Shown here piece by piece: positions 8,090 through 16,023 of a DNA stretch of 28,278 nucleotides. A model generated the notes under the pieces. The model had not been told where the DNA came from. It ran no database searches and worked only from the letters and a program-made list of their open reading frames with translations. Source of the DNA: Oscillospiraceae bacterium (lineage in GTDB: Bacteria > Bacillota > Clostridia > Oscillospirales > Oscillospiraceae); contig JAHHRZ010000023.1 in NCBI GenBank assembly GCA_020025515.1, forward strand, positions 1-28,278, in the 5' to 3' direction. Position 1 is the stretch's first letter; every line of letters begins with the position of its first letter. The position numbers and the translations under genes were made by a program.

Positions 8090-11000
8090 GGATAACCTCC
8101 GTTTTAGAAATGCGCCGCAGCTGCATGAGATCGTGAGTCACATAGCTGGAGGCGGGTACGGTCATATCGTATTGCAAGTGGTCGCCACGGTCCGGAAGTC
8201 TGGGGCGGAAGAGGGCCTCTGCCAGCCGCTCCAGGGTCATGGCGGTGGAAAATAGGGTCAGGTGCTGCCGCTCCAATGTCAGGAGAATGTCACGGGCATT
8301 TTCCAAAGCCGTAAGGGACAGCTTCAGCCGATCGTCGGAGTTTCCCTCAGGGATGAAGGTAGGATTCACATAGGGGAGCACCAGATTGATGGAGGGACGA
8401 GACCAGGTGGACTGGTTGGGACGGTCGATGCTGTCACCACCCAGGAAGGGATATAGGCTGCTTTCCGTGAGCCAGTGATTCAGGTTGGGAATGTAGTATT
8501 CACAATCCACATTCCGCCCCTGGGTCTGCATCAAATCCCGTCCGTGGCCGGACATCAGACCCACCACCAGAGAGCTGATTTCCACATGCTCCTCCTTGAA
8601 CAGGTGGTCCAAGGCCCGGATTCGGTGGCCCCGATGGAGCAGGTCATCCACCAGAATCACGGTGCGGCGGAAGGATTTGATGGTGCGGATCTGGCCGGAC
8701 AGGGAGGAATAGCCGGGAGCCTCCAGAATCCGGAAGCTTTCCATGTTCTCGTCATAGACCTTGTCGGAGTGGAGGGTCTTGGTGACGGTGTTGGGAACCA
8801 CTTCGTCGGCCAGAATCTTGCCATAGGGAACACACATGTTGGGCCCAAGCTGCCGCACCCCCGGGGGTACCTGGGTGACACCGTTGTGCTGCTGCACCTT
8901 TTTGGACAGGCTCTGATTGAGGGTTTCGGCATCGAAGGTCAGCATCAGGCTGCCGGGGAAGAGGGAAGACAGGGTCTTGCGGAGCTTCAGTCTGCTCTGT
9001 TCCACGGTCCGAACCACCTGAGGATCGCTGCGCAGAGGCTCCTTGATCCACAAAAATACATCCTGCACCAGAGCCATGGGGGCCCGCATGTCCACACACA
9101 GAATATCGGGCTGCCTGGGGATGGGCAGAAAGCCCAGCTGCAACAGGGATTCATACAGAGAGCTGGTACACTTGCATCGGCACAAAGCGTAGGTGTGATC
9201 TGTTTCCAGACTTCGGGCCAGCAGTTCATTCACCAGCTGCCGCCGTACTTCCGGGGTCTCTTCGCTGATGCAGGAAACATGGTCCACCATCATAATCCGG
9301 CCGGAGGTGTGCTGCCGCACATAGGCCGCCGCATCCAGAGAGCCAAGGGTCTCCAAGAGGCTGGTGACGGTGACGGTGTGGCCGCAGACCCAGCCCAGAG
9401 GCTCCGAAGAGCCGTTGGCCCGGAGGAAGATGCCGGAGGCGGAGGGGTGCTTTTGCAGACAGGTCTGCATGAGCGGGGGAATATTCAGACAGGACACAGA
9501 GGCATTTTCATAGTACACATCCCCGGCGGTCAGCAGATTTTTGAACTGGGGAGACCGGAGATACAGACCCCGTTCATAAATAAAGGACTGCACAATGGGG
9601 TCCACCAGCATGGAGATATCCATATCCTTGTCCACATAGGCCCGGATCTGGGTGGAGCTGACGCCCTCGCACCAGGCAGGCAGAGACACCAGATGCCACT
9701 TGGCCTTGAGGATTTCGGAAAGGGTCTCGGTGGAAATGGCACGGTCTGCCCGCTGAAAAATCAAATGATTGTAGTATCTGGCACAGCCCGGTGTCTGGGA
9801 GCGATAGGCAGAGGCTCCGGTGATCACATCGCTGCCGGTGGTGAGATACAGCTCCCGACCGGGAAACAGGGAGGCCAGTGCCGCCAGATCCTCCGCAATG
9901 GCGATATTTACCGGGTGATTGTCCGGGAACAGGTACACATCCCACTGATCCGCCACAGACATGGCGGCAATTTTTCGCCGCAAAAGCTTGGGTACGGTCC
10001 GTTTGCTCCAGGAGAATTCATCAATGGCCAAATAGACCTCAAAGCCCATTTCGTGGATCTGCCGCACGATCTGTTTATGTCCGGCAGAGAAGGGGTCGAA
10101 GGTGCCGGGAAAGAACGCCACGGGCTTGGGCTGGGGGAAGGTCAGGGCAATGCCCTCCACTTCGCAGGCCACAATCAGCCGGTACATGTGGTTCAGCATG
10201 GCGGCGTGATTGTAGAAGGTCATGGAGTCTGCGGTGGGTTCGCTCAGCAGACACAGAAGCTTCTTTCCGGTGCGAACCAGGCAGTCTCTTCGGATTTCCA
10301 GAGGAATTCCGGGGTTTCCGAAAATGCTTCGGCATAGGACCAGCAGGGCAATCTGATGGAGCTCCTGATTATAATGGGCAATTCCGGTCAAAAGTAGACC
10401 CAGTACCCGGTCAAAAACTGCGCTGCGCTCCCGGCAGTGGGGCTGGCTCATCATGACACCCAGGGTGTGCAGGGCGGCACTGGCGGCCCGAAGGGAGCCG
10501 GTATGCCCGGAGTGGATCAGGTCGGCCAGATAGTCCACTCCTTCATAAAGCTCCTTGTCCGGCATCTGACAGATGAGCCGACCCACAAAGGGGGGGATGT
10601 AATAGGAAATCTGTTCCTGTGCGGTTTCCAGTTCCCGGGTCAGGTCCACAAGGATTTCATTTTTCTGATCCACGGTGAGAAAATCGGACAGCTGCAACAG
10701 GGTATTTCCGGCGTATTCCCGGACGGTCAGATGCTCACTGACGGATAGAAGGTTGGTTAAATGCATGGCGGTGTGAAAAGCGGCGGCATGGTTTTCCATG
10801 GCCTGATTTCGCAGATAGTCGATGTGCACCAGCTTCACCGTCCAGTGAACGGCGGTTTTCAGGTTGTTGAGGAACAGCTCTCCGGAGTCCGCGGAGGGAA
10901 GGGGAAGGGCTTCGCCGCAGAACCCATTTAGAAGCAGGGTTCGGGCATAGTCAACGGCAAAGGAGTCCCCGCAGTCAAGGGCTGCAAGGGGCATCTGAAC

Positions 11001-12809
11001 CTCACGGGCCAGCTCCGGCATTTGCTGCAAGAAGGCTTGCAGGCACCGAAAGACAATGAGCCGCAGTGGGGTGTTGTCCTCCTGCACATACTCCAAAAGC
11101 AGCGCCACTACCTTGGTAAGGGCATCCGGGGCAATGGCCTTGACCGGGACAAAAATCAGGGCACTGACCAAAGCCTCCCGGTCGGTCCCGGCGGCGGTCA
11201 TGAGCCTGCGGATCAGGGGCCGTGCCATCACCTGGGCGTCATAGCTGGAGCAGACTGCAAAGAGGCTCTGGGCAATGACCTTCAGGCTGTCGGAAATTCG
11301 CTGGCCGTGCTTGAAGGAAATCTTCCGGTCGGGATGCAGACAGAGCTGAATTTCTTCCTCCCACAGCCGTTCCGCCTCTGCAAAATATCCCATGAGGGTG
11401 GGGGCGTAGGCGTGGGCAGGGGCGTCCAAAGGAAGCTCCTTGCGATAGGTGGGGCCGCTGTTGGCCAGAATCCGTCCCATGATTTTGGCGGCTCTGCGGC
11501 GGATATCCCCCTCCGGGTGCATGAGCAGCTCATACAGAAAGCTCATGGTCATGGTCTTGCTGCTGCGGGGCATATAGCTGTGATATTCCTCAAAGAGGAA
11601 GAGATAGGTGCGGATCTGCTGCACATCCTTCTCACTTCGGGCCTGCTCCAGAAGCTGCTCAAAGGAAGCGTCCGTGCTGAAGGTGTTCATCAGCCGCAGA
11701 CTGTTGTCAAAGGCCAGATTCCGCAGGGCGGCGATGGTGGCCTCGCCGTCTCCCAGTGCAGGGGCTATGGGACACACGGGGCAGAGGGTTTTCATATTCA
11801 GGTCAGAACTGATGCCCCGGGAGGCCAGGAAGGATTCAAAGTCCCGCAGCTTGGCATATACGGTGGCATATCTGCGGTGCTTTTCCGGGGTCATATCTGC
11901 CAGCTTGGACAAAATCATGGAATAGGCCTCTGCCAGGGTGTAGATCCTGGTGTGCTCCCTGCCGTTGATTCGGGTGCCCCGAACCCGGAAGTCTGCGTAG
12001 ATGAGGAGCAGAGATTCTATGGGTAGATTCTCAAATTCCAGATCCCAGGTGGAGTGATTGGCCGCCACATGGGCGATGTGAGGCAGCTCCCGTTCTTCCA
12101 GATACTGGGAGGTAAAATAGTAGTGCAGGTAGGGGGTTCTGGGGGCGCATTGCCCGCGGCAGCCGAATTTTCCAATGTCGTGGCTCAAAGAGGCGGCGCT
12201 GACCAGGGGAATATCCACCTGAAGCCCTGCCAGCTTGGCAAGCTTCGCCCCGTGCACGGCGACATTGTTCACCCCAATGGTATGGCTGGCGGGGTCGAAG
12301 GGCATACAGTCCCGGCCAATGCGCAGAAGGGCAATCAAATGATCCCGCTGAATTTGCTTGTAAAAGGACTTGTATTCCTGCCTGGTGGCGCTGTCTTCCA
12401 GCTCCTGATCCGTGGCAAAGTGGGGGTCCAGAAGAGGGTCAAAGGGGCACAGCTCCCCCTCCTTTCTAAGGAGCCATTCCAGCACCTGAAGGAAAAACCG
12501 GGTGGCATTTTCCTGGGCAGGGGTGGAGGGAACCCGGTCCGCATCGGGGAAAATTTCAGCGGCCAGGGCCTCATAGATAAACCGGAGCCAGCCCTCCTCC
12601 GGCTCCTGACAGAACCGGTTCATGAGGGGGCGGCACAGGTCCATGAGCGCTGCGCAGTCGGTGCGCCGGCCCAGAAAGTCTGCAAGGCGTGCGCTCCAGG
12701 CATTTTCCTGAAGAAGCTGGGAAAACGCTTCCCTGGAAAGTTGAAGATGGTGACAGAAATTTCCGGCAATGCTGTCAAGCAGCGTAGTAAATATGGTTAA
12801 ATTGTCCAT
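8079..12809 (-). CDS. Giant HD, HEAT-like, NadD-like, GNAT-like, phosphoribosyltransferase-like fusion protein
   Basis: A 1576-residue cytoplasmic protein with no signal peptide or membrane segment. Residues 180-300 form an HD phosphohydrolase domain with H186, H210-D211 (SLSHDIGK), H244, H252 and D273. Residues about 400-880 are helical with HEAT-like repeats (such as GDIRRRAAKIMGRILANSG). Residues 896-1085 form a NadD-like nucleotidyltransferase: FFPGTFDPFSAGH (899-911) and the partner motif SSTQIR (1051-1056). Residues 1085-1230 look GNAT-like without a clear acetyl-CoA loop. Residues about 1250-1480 look like a phosphoribosyltransferase, with a PRPP-loop sequence VILVDDLLHRGHR (1384-1396). 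The start at 12809 has GGAGGT upstream and a promoter just before it; the open frame extends to 13301 but would overlap ylmH. It is the first gene of the operon. Confidence 0.87.
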   Translation of the reverse strand: MDNLTIFTTLLDSIAGNFCHHLQLSREAFSQLLQENAWSARLADFLGRRTDCAALMDLCRPLMNRFCQEPEEGWLRFIYEALAAEIFPDADRVPSTPAQENATRFFLQVLEWLLRKEGELCPFDPLLDPHFATDQELEDSATRQEYKSFYKQIQRDHLIALLRIGRDCMPFDPASHTIGVNNVAVHGAKLAKLAGLQVDIPLVSAASLSHDIGKFGCRGQCAPRTPYLHYYFTSQYLEERELPHIAHVAANHSTWDLEFENLPIESLLLIYADFRVRGTRINGREHTRIYTLAEAYSMILSKLADMTPEKHRRYATVYAKLRDFESFLASRGISSDLNMKTLCPVCPIAPALGDGEATIAALRNLAFDNSLRLMNTFSTDASFEQLLEQARSEKDVQQIRTYLFLFEEYHSYMPRSSKTMTMSFLYELLMHPEGDIRRRAAKIMGRILANSGPTYRKELPLDAPAHAYAPTLMGYFAEAERLWEEEIQLCLHPDRKISFKHGQRISDSLKVIAQSLFAVCSSYDAQVMARPLIRRLMTAAGTDREALVSALIFVPVKAIAPDALTKVVALLLEYVQEDNTPLRLIVFRCLQAFLQQMPELAREVQMPLAALDCGDSFAVDYARTLLLNGFCGEALPLPSADSGELFLNNLKTAVHWTVKLVHIDYLRNQAMENHAAAFHTAMHLTNLLSVSEHLTVREYAGNTLLQLSDFLTVDQKNEILVDLTRELETAQEQISYYIPPFVGRLICQMPDKELYEGVDYLADLIHSGHTGSLRAASAALHTLGVMMSQPHCRERSAVFDRVLGLLLTGIAHYNQELHQIALLVLCRSIFGNPGIPLEIRRDCLVRTGKKLLCLLSEPTADSMTFYNHAAMLNHMYRLIVACEVEGIALTFPQPKPVAFFPGTFDPFSAGHKQIVRQIHEMGFEVYLAIDEFSWSKRTVPKLLRRKIAAMSVADQWDVYLFPDNHPVNIAIAEDLAALASLFPGRELYLTTGSDVITGASAYRSQTPGCARYYNHLIFQRADRAISTETLSEILKAKWHLVSLPAWCEGVSSTQIRAYVDKDMDISMLVDPIVQSFIYERGLYLRSPQFKNLLTAGDVYYENASVSCLNIPPLMQTCLQKHPSASGIFLRANGSSEPLGWVCGHTVTVTSLLETLGSLDAAAYVRQHTSGRIMMVDHVSCISEETPEVRRQLVNELLARSLETDHTYALCRCKCTSSLYESLLQLGFLPIPRQPDILCVDMRAPMALVQDVFLWIKEPLRSDPQVVRTVEQSRLKLRKTLSSLFPGSLMLTFDAETLNQSLSKKVQQHNGVTQVPPGVRQLGPNMCVPYGKILADEVVPNTVTKTLHSDKVYDENMESFRILEAPGYSSLSGQIRTIKSFRRTVILVDDLLHRGHRIRALDHLFKEEHVEISSLVVGLMSGHGRDLMQTQGRNVDCEYYIPNLNHWLTESSLYPFLGGDSIDRPNQSTWSRPSINLVLPYVNPTFIPEGNSDDRLKLSLTALENARDILLTLERQHLTLFSTAMTLERLAEALFRPRLPDRGDHLQYDMTVPASSYVTHDLMQLRRISKTEVIHGL

Positions 12810-12840
12810 GGGGAGACCTCCATAGAATCGTGATAATTCC

Positions 12841-12869
12841 ATTATGCATCCTTGGGAAAGAAAAGTCAA
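12841..12869 (-). promoter_or_regulatory. Promoter of the three-gene HD/NadD-like operon
   Basis: On the minus strand: -35 TTGACT (12864-12869), exactly 17 bases, and -10 CATAAT (12841-12846). Both hexamers match sigma-A consensus at five of six positions. Transcription would start near 12834 and leave a leader of about 25 bases. It also fixes the gene start at 12809, because upstream in-frame starts lie before the promoter. Confidence 0.8.
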
Positions 12870-12952
12870 ATGCTTCGGGCAAAGATTGAAAAACAGAGAA
12901 AGGCTCCGGCAGCGTGTGGATTTTAGGTCTAGGAATTTTGGGCGGAGTAAGC

Positions 12953-12958
12953 TATAAT
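12953..12958 (+). promoter_or_regulatory. -10 element of the ylmH promoter
   Basis: A perfect TATAAT lies 29 bases before the ylmH GTG start. The sequence 17 bases upstream (TAGGAA) is a poor -35, so the promoter may be weak or may need an activator. Together with 12841-12869 it forms a divergent promoter region of about 110 bases. Confidence 0.5.
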
Positions 12959-12986
12959 GGGAGGGAAAAAGAGAAGGAGGATTGCT

Positions 12987-13763
12987 GTGAACCCTAAGGA
13001 AAAACTGGAAAAGCTGGCCCAGTCCGGAGAAGACCGGGTGCTGCTGGCAAAGGTGTGGGATAAATTGTCGGCAGGCCAGAGGCGGAATATTCCGGCCTAT
13101 ACCTGTTTCCTCTCCCTGCGGGAACAGGAGCTGGTGAAAAGACTGGTAGGGGAAAAGGAATTTTTCTTCTATGGGGGCTATGCCGGAGCGGAACGGGCGG
13201 TGGCCTGTTATCTGCCGGACTATTTGGACCGGGACCATCTGGAAGACGGGCCCATTACTCTGCTTCGGGCCACCTATTATGAAAAGGATTCCCTCACCCA
13301 CCGGGACTTTTTGGGAAGTCTCATGGGAGCGGGAATCAAACGGGAGACAGTGGGGGATATTTTAGTGGGAACAGGCACCTGCGACTTTTTCCTCCTGGAG
13401 GAGATCACCCCCTATGTGCTGCAAAATCTGGTCAGTGCGGGACGGACTAAGATCCATGTGGAGCAGGTGCCTCTGGAGACCCTTCAGGTGACCACCCCGG
13501 AAACCGTCACCCTGCGGGATACGCTGGCCTCCCTTCGTCTGGACAGCGTGGTGAGTGCCGGGTTTCGGGTGGGAAGAAGTCAGGCGGCCCAGTATATTCT
13601 GGCAGGTGCCGCCGCCATTGACGGCCTGCCCTGCACCAAACCGGACAAGCAGGTGGAAGAGGGCTGTGTGATTTCCGTCCGGGGCAAGGGAAAGATCTGC
13701 CTTGCCATGGTGAAGGGACAGACCAAAAAGGGACGGATCAGCGTTGAAATTGAAAAATACTGA
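12987..13763 (+). CDS. ylmH: YlmH-type RNA-binding S4 domain protein
   Basis: A 258-residue protein, the usual YlmH length. The family hallmark LTHRDFLGSLMGAGIKRETVGDIL lies at 103-126, and an S4 RNA-binding domain spans about 178-240 (LDSVVSAGFRVGRSQAAQYI, then an AIDG turn). YlmH proteins bind ribosomal RNA or stalled large subunits; in Bacillus subtilis the protein is linked to ribosome-associated quality control. The GTG at 12987 is chosen because AAGGAGG (12974-12980) lies six bases before it; the ATG at 12957 has no such site. In many Firmicutes ylmH sits in the division/ylm cluster. Here it is separate and followed by a DUF896 gene. Confidence 0.92.
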   Translation: MNPKEKLEKLAQSGEDRVLLAKVWDKLSAGQRRNIPAYTCFLSLREQELVKRLVGEKEFFFYGGYAGAERAVACYLPDYLDRDHLEDGPITLLRATYYEKDSLTHRDFLGSLMGAGIKRETVGDILVGTGTCDFFLLEEITPYVLQNLVSAGRTKIHVEQVPLETLQVTTPETVTLRDTLASLRLDSVVSAGFRVGRSQAAQYILAGAAAIDGLPCTKPDKQVEEGCVISVRGKGKICLAMVKGQTKKGRISVEIEKY

Positions 13764-13782
13764 TAGTTAAGGAGCATAGCAG

Positions 13783-13989
13783 ATGGAAATGAATGAAGTG
13801 ATTGCCCGGATCAACGAGCTGGCAAAAAAGGCAAAGACCCAGGGCCTTACCGAGGAGGAAACCAAGGAGCGGGATGGCCTGCGCAGGATCTATATTGACG
13901 CGGTGAAGGCCAGTCTGGTGGGCCAGCTGGAAAATACCTATCTTGTGGATGAGCAGGGCAACAAGCGCAAGCTTGGCAGAAAGCAGTAA
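13783..13989 (+). CDS. DUF896 (UPF0291, YnzC-like) small protein
   Basis: A 68-residue cytoplasmic protein of the UPF0291/DUF896 family. A helical hairpin at 4-45 carries IARINELAKKAKTQGLTEEE and ERDGLRRIYIDAVKASLVGQ, followed by a basic tail (NKRKLGRKQ). Members such as Bacillus YnzC fold as a two-helix bundle; their function is not firmly known, and a link to SOS or nucleic acid has been suggested. TAAGGAG (13768-13774) lies eight bases before the ATG. The gene starts 19 bases after ylmH and is probably cotranscribed with it. Confidence 0.92.
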   Translation: MEMNEVIARINELAKKAKTQGLTEEETKERDGLRRIYIDAVKASLVGQLENTYLVDEQGNKRKLGRKQ

Positions 13990-14058
13990 AATACACCTGT
14001 TTTCCCCGCAAGGACCAGAAGAGGATTGAAAAAAATCTGGAATGTTTAGATATTGTGG

Positions 14059-14087
14059 TTGATTTTCTGATCTGAATATGGTAAATT
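14059..14087 (+). promoter_or_regulatory. Weak candidate promoter for the amidotransferase gene
   Basis: TTGATT (14059-14064), 17 bases, TAAATT (14082-14087), matching consensus at four of six positions each. A second possible pair is TTGAAA near 14027 with GATATT. Either would give a leader longer than 100 bases. No convincing terminator is visible between the DUF896 gene and this site. Confidence 0.3.
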
Positions 14088-14202
14088 ATTGTTGAAGATA
14101 CCTAAAAACAGTCCCGGCTTCTGCTTCTTCCAAGGCAGTGGGTGGGGCTGTGTTTTCCCCTTTGGATTTTATAAATATTATAAATTGAGAGGCGCGTTTA
14201 GG

Positions 14203-14907
14203 ATGGAAAAGAAGCCACTGATCGGCATTATGCCCCTGTATGACCCCAGTAAGGACAGCTACTGGATGCTGCCCAAATATTTTGAGGCGTTGTCCTGGGC
14301 TGGTGCTCTGGCAACAATTCTCCCCCCCAGTATGTCCGAGGCCGATATGGAGCAGGTGCTGGACCTGTACGACGGGTTTTTGTTCCCCGGCGGTCAGGAT
14401 GTGGACCCCGCTTTATACGGTGTGGAGCGTTCTGTTCACTGCGGTGACCCGGCCGTTCGGCGAGACGAGCTGGAGTTTCCCTTGTTTCGTGCGGCCTTTG
14501 AGCGCAATAAGCCCATATTGGGTATCTGCCGCGGCCTGCAGCTCATGAATACGGTTTTGGGAGGCACTTTGTATCAAGACCACCACGCCGAGCGGCCCGA
14601 GGCCATGGAGCACGACATGACGGCCCCCTATGACCGGGTGTTTCACACCGTGACCCTGCGGGAGGGGACCCCATTGCGTGAGCAAATGGGAGTGGAGGAG
14701 CTGGGCGTCAACAGCTATCACCATCAGTCCATTGCATGGCTGGCCTCAGAGCTGGAAGTCATGGCTGTGGCCCCGGACGGTGTGATCGAGGCGGTGTACG
14801 CCCCGGAAAAGGACTTTGTATGGGGAATTCAGTGGCACCCCGAATACTTCTGGAAAAAGGAACAGGGGGCCATTTTCAAGGCCTTTGTGGATGCTGCGAA
14901 GAAATAA
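14203..14907 (+). CDS. Gamma-glutamyl-gamma-aminobutyrate hydrolase-like class I amidotransferase (peptidase C26)
   Basis: A 234-residue cytoplasmic hydrolase of the PuuD type, close to the usual 240-255. The oxyanion region is FLFPGGQDVDPALYG (59-73). The nucleophile elbow is GICRGLQ with C109, and the rest of the triad is H212 and E214 in IQWHPEYF. Motif SYHHQS (171-176) is typical of this subfamily. Relatives cleave gamma-glutamyl bonds, for instance in putrescine breakdown, but no polyamine genes are nearby, so the substrate is open. The ATG at 14203 is preferred over an in-frame upstream start at 14089 because family similarity begins at MEKKPLIGIMP. Its ribosome site (GAGAGG, ten bases away) is weak. 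A terminator follows directly. Confidence 0.9.
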   Translation: MEKKPLIGIMPLYDPSKDSYWMLPKYFEALSWAGALATILPPSMSEADMEQVLDLYDGFLFPGGQDVDPALYGVERSVHCGDPAVRRDELEFPLFRAAFERNKPILGICRGLQLMNTVLGGTLYQDHHAERPEAMEHDMTAPYDRVFHTVTLREGTPLREQMGVEELGVNSYHHQSIAWLASELEVMAVAPDGVIEAVYAPEKDFVWGIQWHPEYFWKKEQGAIFKAFVDAAKK

Positions 14908-14919
14908 CCGATTCAGGCG

Positions 14920-14950
14920 GCCGCCTCACCAACGGTGGGGCGGCGCTTTT
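14920..14950 (+). terminator. Terminator of the amidotransferase gene
   Basis: GCCGCCTCACC (14920-14930) and GGTGGGGCGGC (14934-14944) pair around a three-base loop, followed by GCTTTT. The stem is closely related to the terminator at 20033-20073. Confidence 0.85.
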
Positions 14951-14952
14951 AT

Positions 14953-14985
14953 GCAAAGGACCCCACCGACTGTGCCGATGGGGTC
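14953..14985 (-). terminator. Terminator of the downstream-facing lipoprotein gene
   Basis: GACCCCACCG (14959-14968) and CGATGGGGTC (14976-14985). On plus RNA there is one C-A mismatch, but on minus RNA it becomes G-U, so the stem fits the minus strand, where CCTTTG follows. It would end the lipoprotein transcript about 105 bases after its stop codon. The T-run is short. Confidence 0.5.
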
Positions 14986-14995
14986 GCTTCTTTCG

Positions 14996-15057
14996 ATTTT
15001 CTGGATTTTCACAATCATAGCACAATAGGGGGCCGTTTCACTTGCAATCCAGAAAAT
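14996..15057. repeat. Perfect 12-bp inverted repeat around 38 bases
   Basis: ATTTTCTGGATT (14996-15007) and AATCCAGAAAAT (15046-15057) are exact reverse complements. They lie in the 183-base gap between the amidotransferase and lipoprotein genes, on the 3' side of the lipoprotein transcript. This could be a 3' stabilising stem or the remnant ends of a small element. No target duplication is apparent. Confidence 0.6.
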
Positions 15058-15090
15058 TTATAATTGTAACAGCAATAAAACAGGTGATTT

Positions 15091-15792
15091 CTACGGCGCT
15101 GAGGGATCAAATTCCAAATCAATTCGAAGGACTTTTCCTTCGGAATCAAACTCAAAACCCACAGTATATCTTCTGGAGTCAAAGGAATAGCTCACATATC
15201 CGATGCTGCCATCGTCGTTTTCTCGTTGATAGGAAGGCTCGCCATAGGCTTCCAAGACTTTGTCTACAGAATCCCCAAAGTAGATTCCATGAGGAATCAC
15301 CAAGTCCACAGAATTCGTCTCGGCATTGAACTTGTCCGTTCCGGGATTGAGCACAATGGACATCGCCTTGGCGTTCCGGATACTGCAAGGAGTTTCTATC
15401 TTTTCGGGATTATAAAATCCAACGACCATGTATAGTTTCTGCCCGTTCTGGCTTTCCCACGTTAAACCAACGGACCGCAGGTGGCGCTGCAGAAGATCTT
15501 CGTCCAGGTTCACAGTTTCGTTATAGGTCACCATGTCTTCTATGTCCGTCCAATCAAAAGGAAAGCTCATCTTTTTGCCGTCCATGTAGAAGCTCAGGGG
15601 ATCAACAGACAGATCCTCCGCGGAAACATCGCTGGAAGTTCCGTTGTCCGGGGCATCGGTGGTTTTGTCGCCGGAGTCGGAAATGGGGGTAGTGCCATCT
15701 CCTGTGGTGCTGTCGGAACTTGGCTTCTTTCCGCATCCCGCAAAGGACAGCACCAGAATCAATACCAACATAAAGCTAACAAGTTTTTTCAT
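15091..15792 (-). CDS. Putative lipoprotein
   Basis: A 233-residue exported lipoprotein of unknown function. The signal peptide MKKLVSFMLVLILVLSFAGC ends in a lipobox (LSFAGC, modified Cys20). A Ser/Thr/Asp/Gly-rich linker (about 24-60) follows, then a folded region (about 62-230) with an FPFDWTDIEDM strand-helix and GDSVDKVLEAYGEPSY near 175-190. That last pattern resembles the small BamE/SmpA-like or DUF-type domains common in Firmicute lipoproteins; this is only a resemblance. The gene has its own promoter about 200 bases upstream. Its Shine-Dalgarno sequence is separated from the ATG by a hairpin. Confidence 0.85.
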   Translation of the reverse strand: MKKLVSFMLVLILVLSFAGCGKKPSSDSTTGDGTTPISDSGDKTTDAPDNGTSSDVSAEDLSVDPLSFYMDGKKMSFPFDWTDIEDMVTYNETVNLDEDLLQRHLRSVGLTWESQNGQKLYMVVGFYNPEKIETPCSIRNAKAMSIVLNPGTDKFNAETNSVDLVIPHGIYFGDSVDKVLEAYGEPSYQRENDDGSIGYVSYSFDSRRYTVGFEFDSEGKVLRIDLEFDPSAP

Positions 15793-15845
15793 GTTTCTAT
15801 GTATTATTTAGAACAGTTTCGCTGTCTTAAATAATACCCTCCTTT
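15793..15845 (-). promoter_or_regulatory. Ribosome site held 44 bases from the start codon by an intervening hairpin
   Basis: On the minus strand AAAGGAGGG (15845-15837) is a near-perfect Shine-Dalgarno, but it lies 44 bases before the lipoprotein ATG. The 35 bases directly after it (15836-15802) fold into a stem: TATTATTTA pairs with TAAATAATA, then one A-C mismatch, one G-U and ACAG/CTGT around the loop CGAAA. Folding leaves nine bases between the Shine-Dalgarno and ATG, a normal spacing. No better ribosome site lies near the ATG. Confidence 0.65.
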
Positions 15846-15994
15846 CTGATTCCATTTGTGAAGGATTGGCGCGTAAATAGATCAATACCTCTTTGCGCAG
15901 GATGAAGTGATTTTACATACCATTGCCATGGGCCAAAGCGCAAGTTTGCCGTGCGGTAATGCGCCTTCTCCAATATTGCGGTATTGATGGGGTG

Positions 15995-16023
15995 ATAATA
16001 TATCATTTGTGCACAAAAGTCAA
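15995..16023 (-). promoter_or_regulatory. Promoter of the lipoprotein gene with a palindrome in its spacer
   Basis: On the minus strand: -35 TTGACT (16018-16023), 17 bases, -10 TATTAT (15995-16000). The spacer holds the perfect 12-base palindrome TTTGTGCACAAA (16006-16017), well placed for a repressor. Transcription would start near 15987, giving a leader of about 195 bases. The 474-base gap 15793-16266 also holds this leader, the palindrome CCGCAGATCTGCGG (16111-16124), the dyad at 16171-16191 and the nnrD promoter. I see no convincing gene in it. Confidence 0.75.

Noticed and set aside
8475..10337. Plus-strand frame of 620 codons opposite the giant gene
   Set aside because: Same shadow effect; composition rich in Gly, His and Gln with no recognisable domain.
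12810..13301. N-terminal extension of the giant protein by 164 codons
   Set aside because: It would begin upstream of the promoter, overlap ylmH on the other strand, and lacks a ribosome site; the ATG at 12809 has GGAGGT and a promoter just before it.
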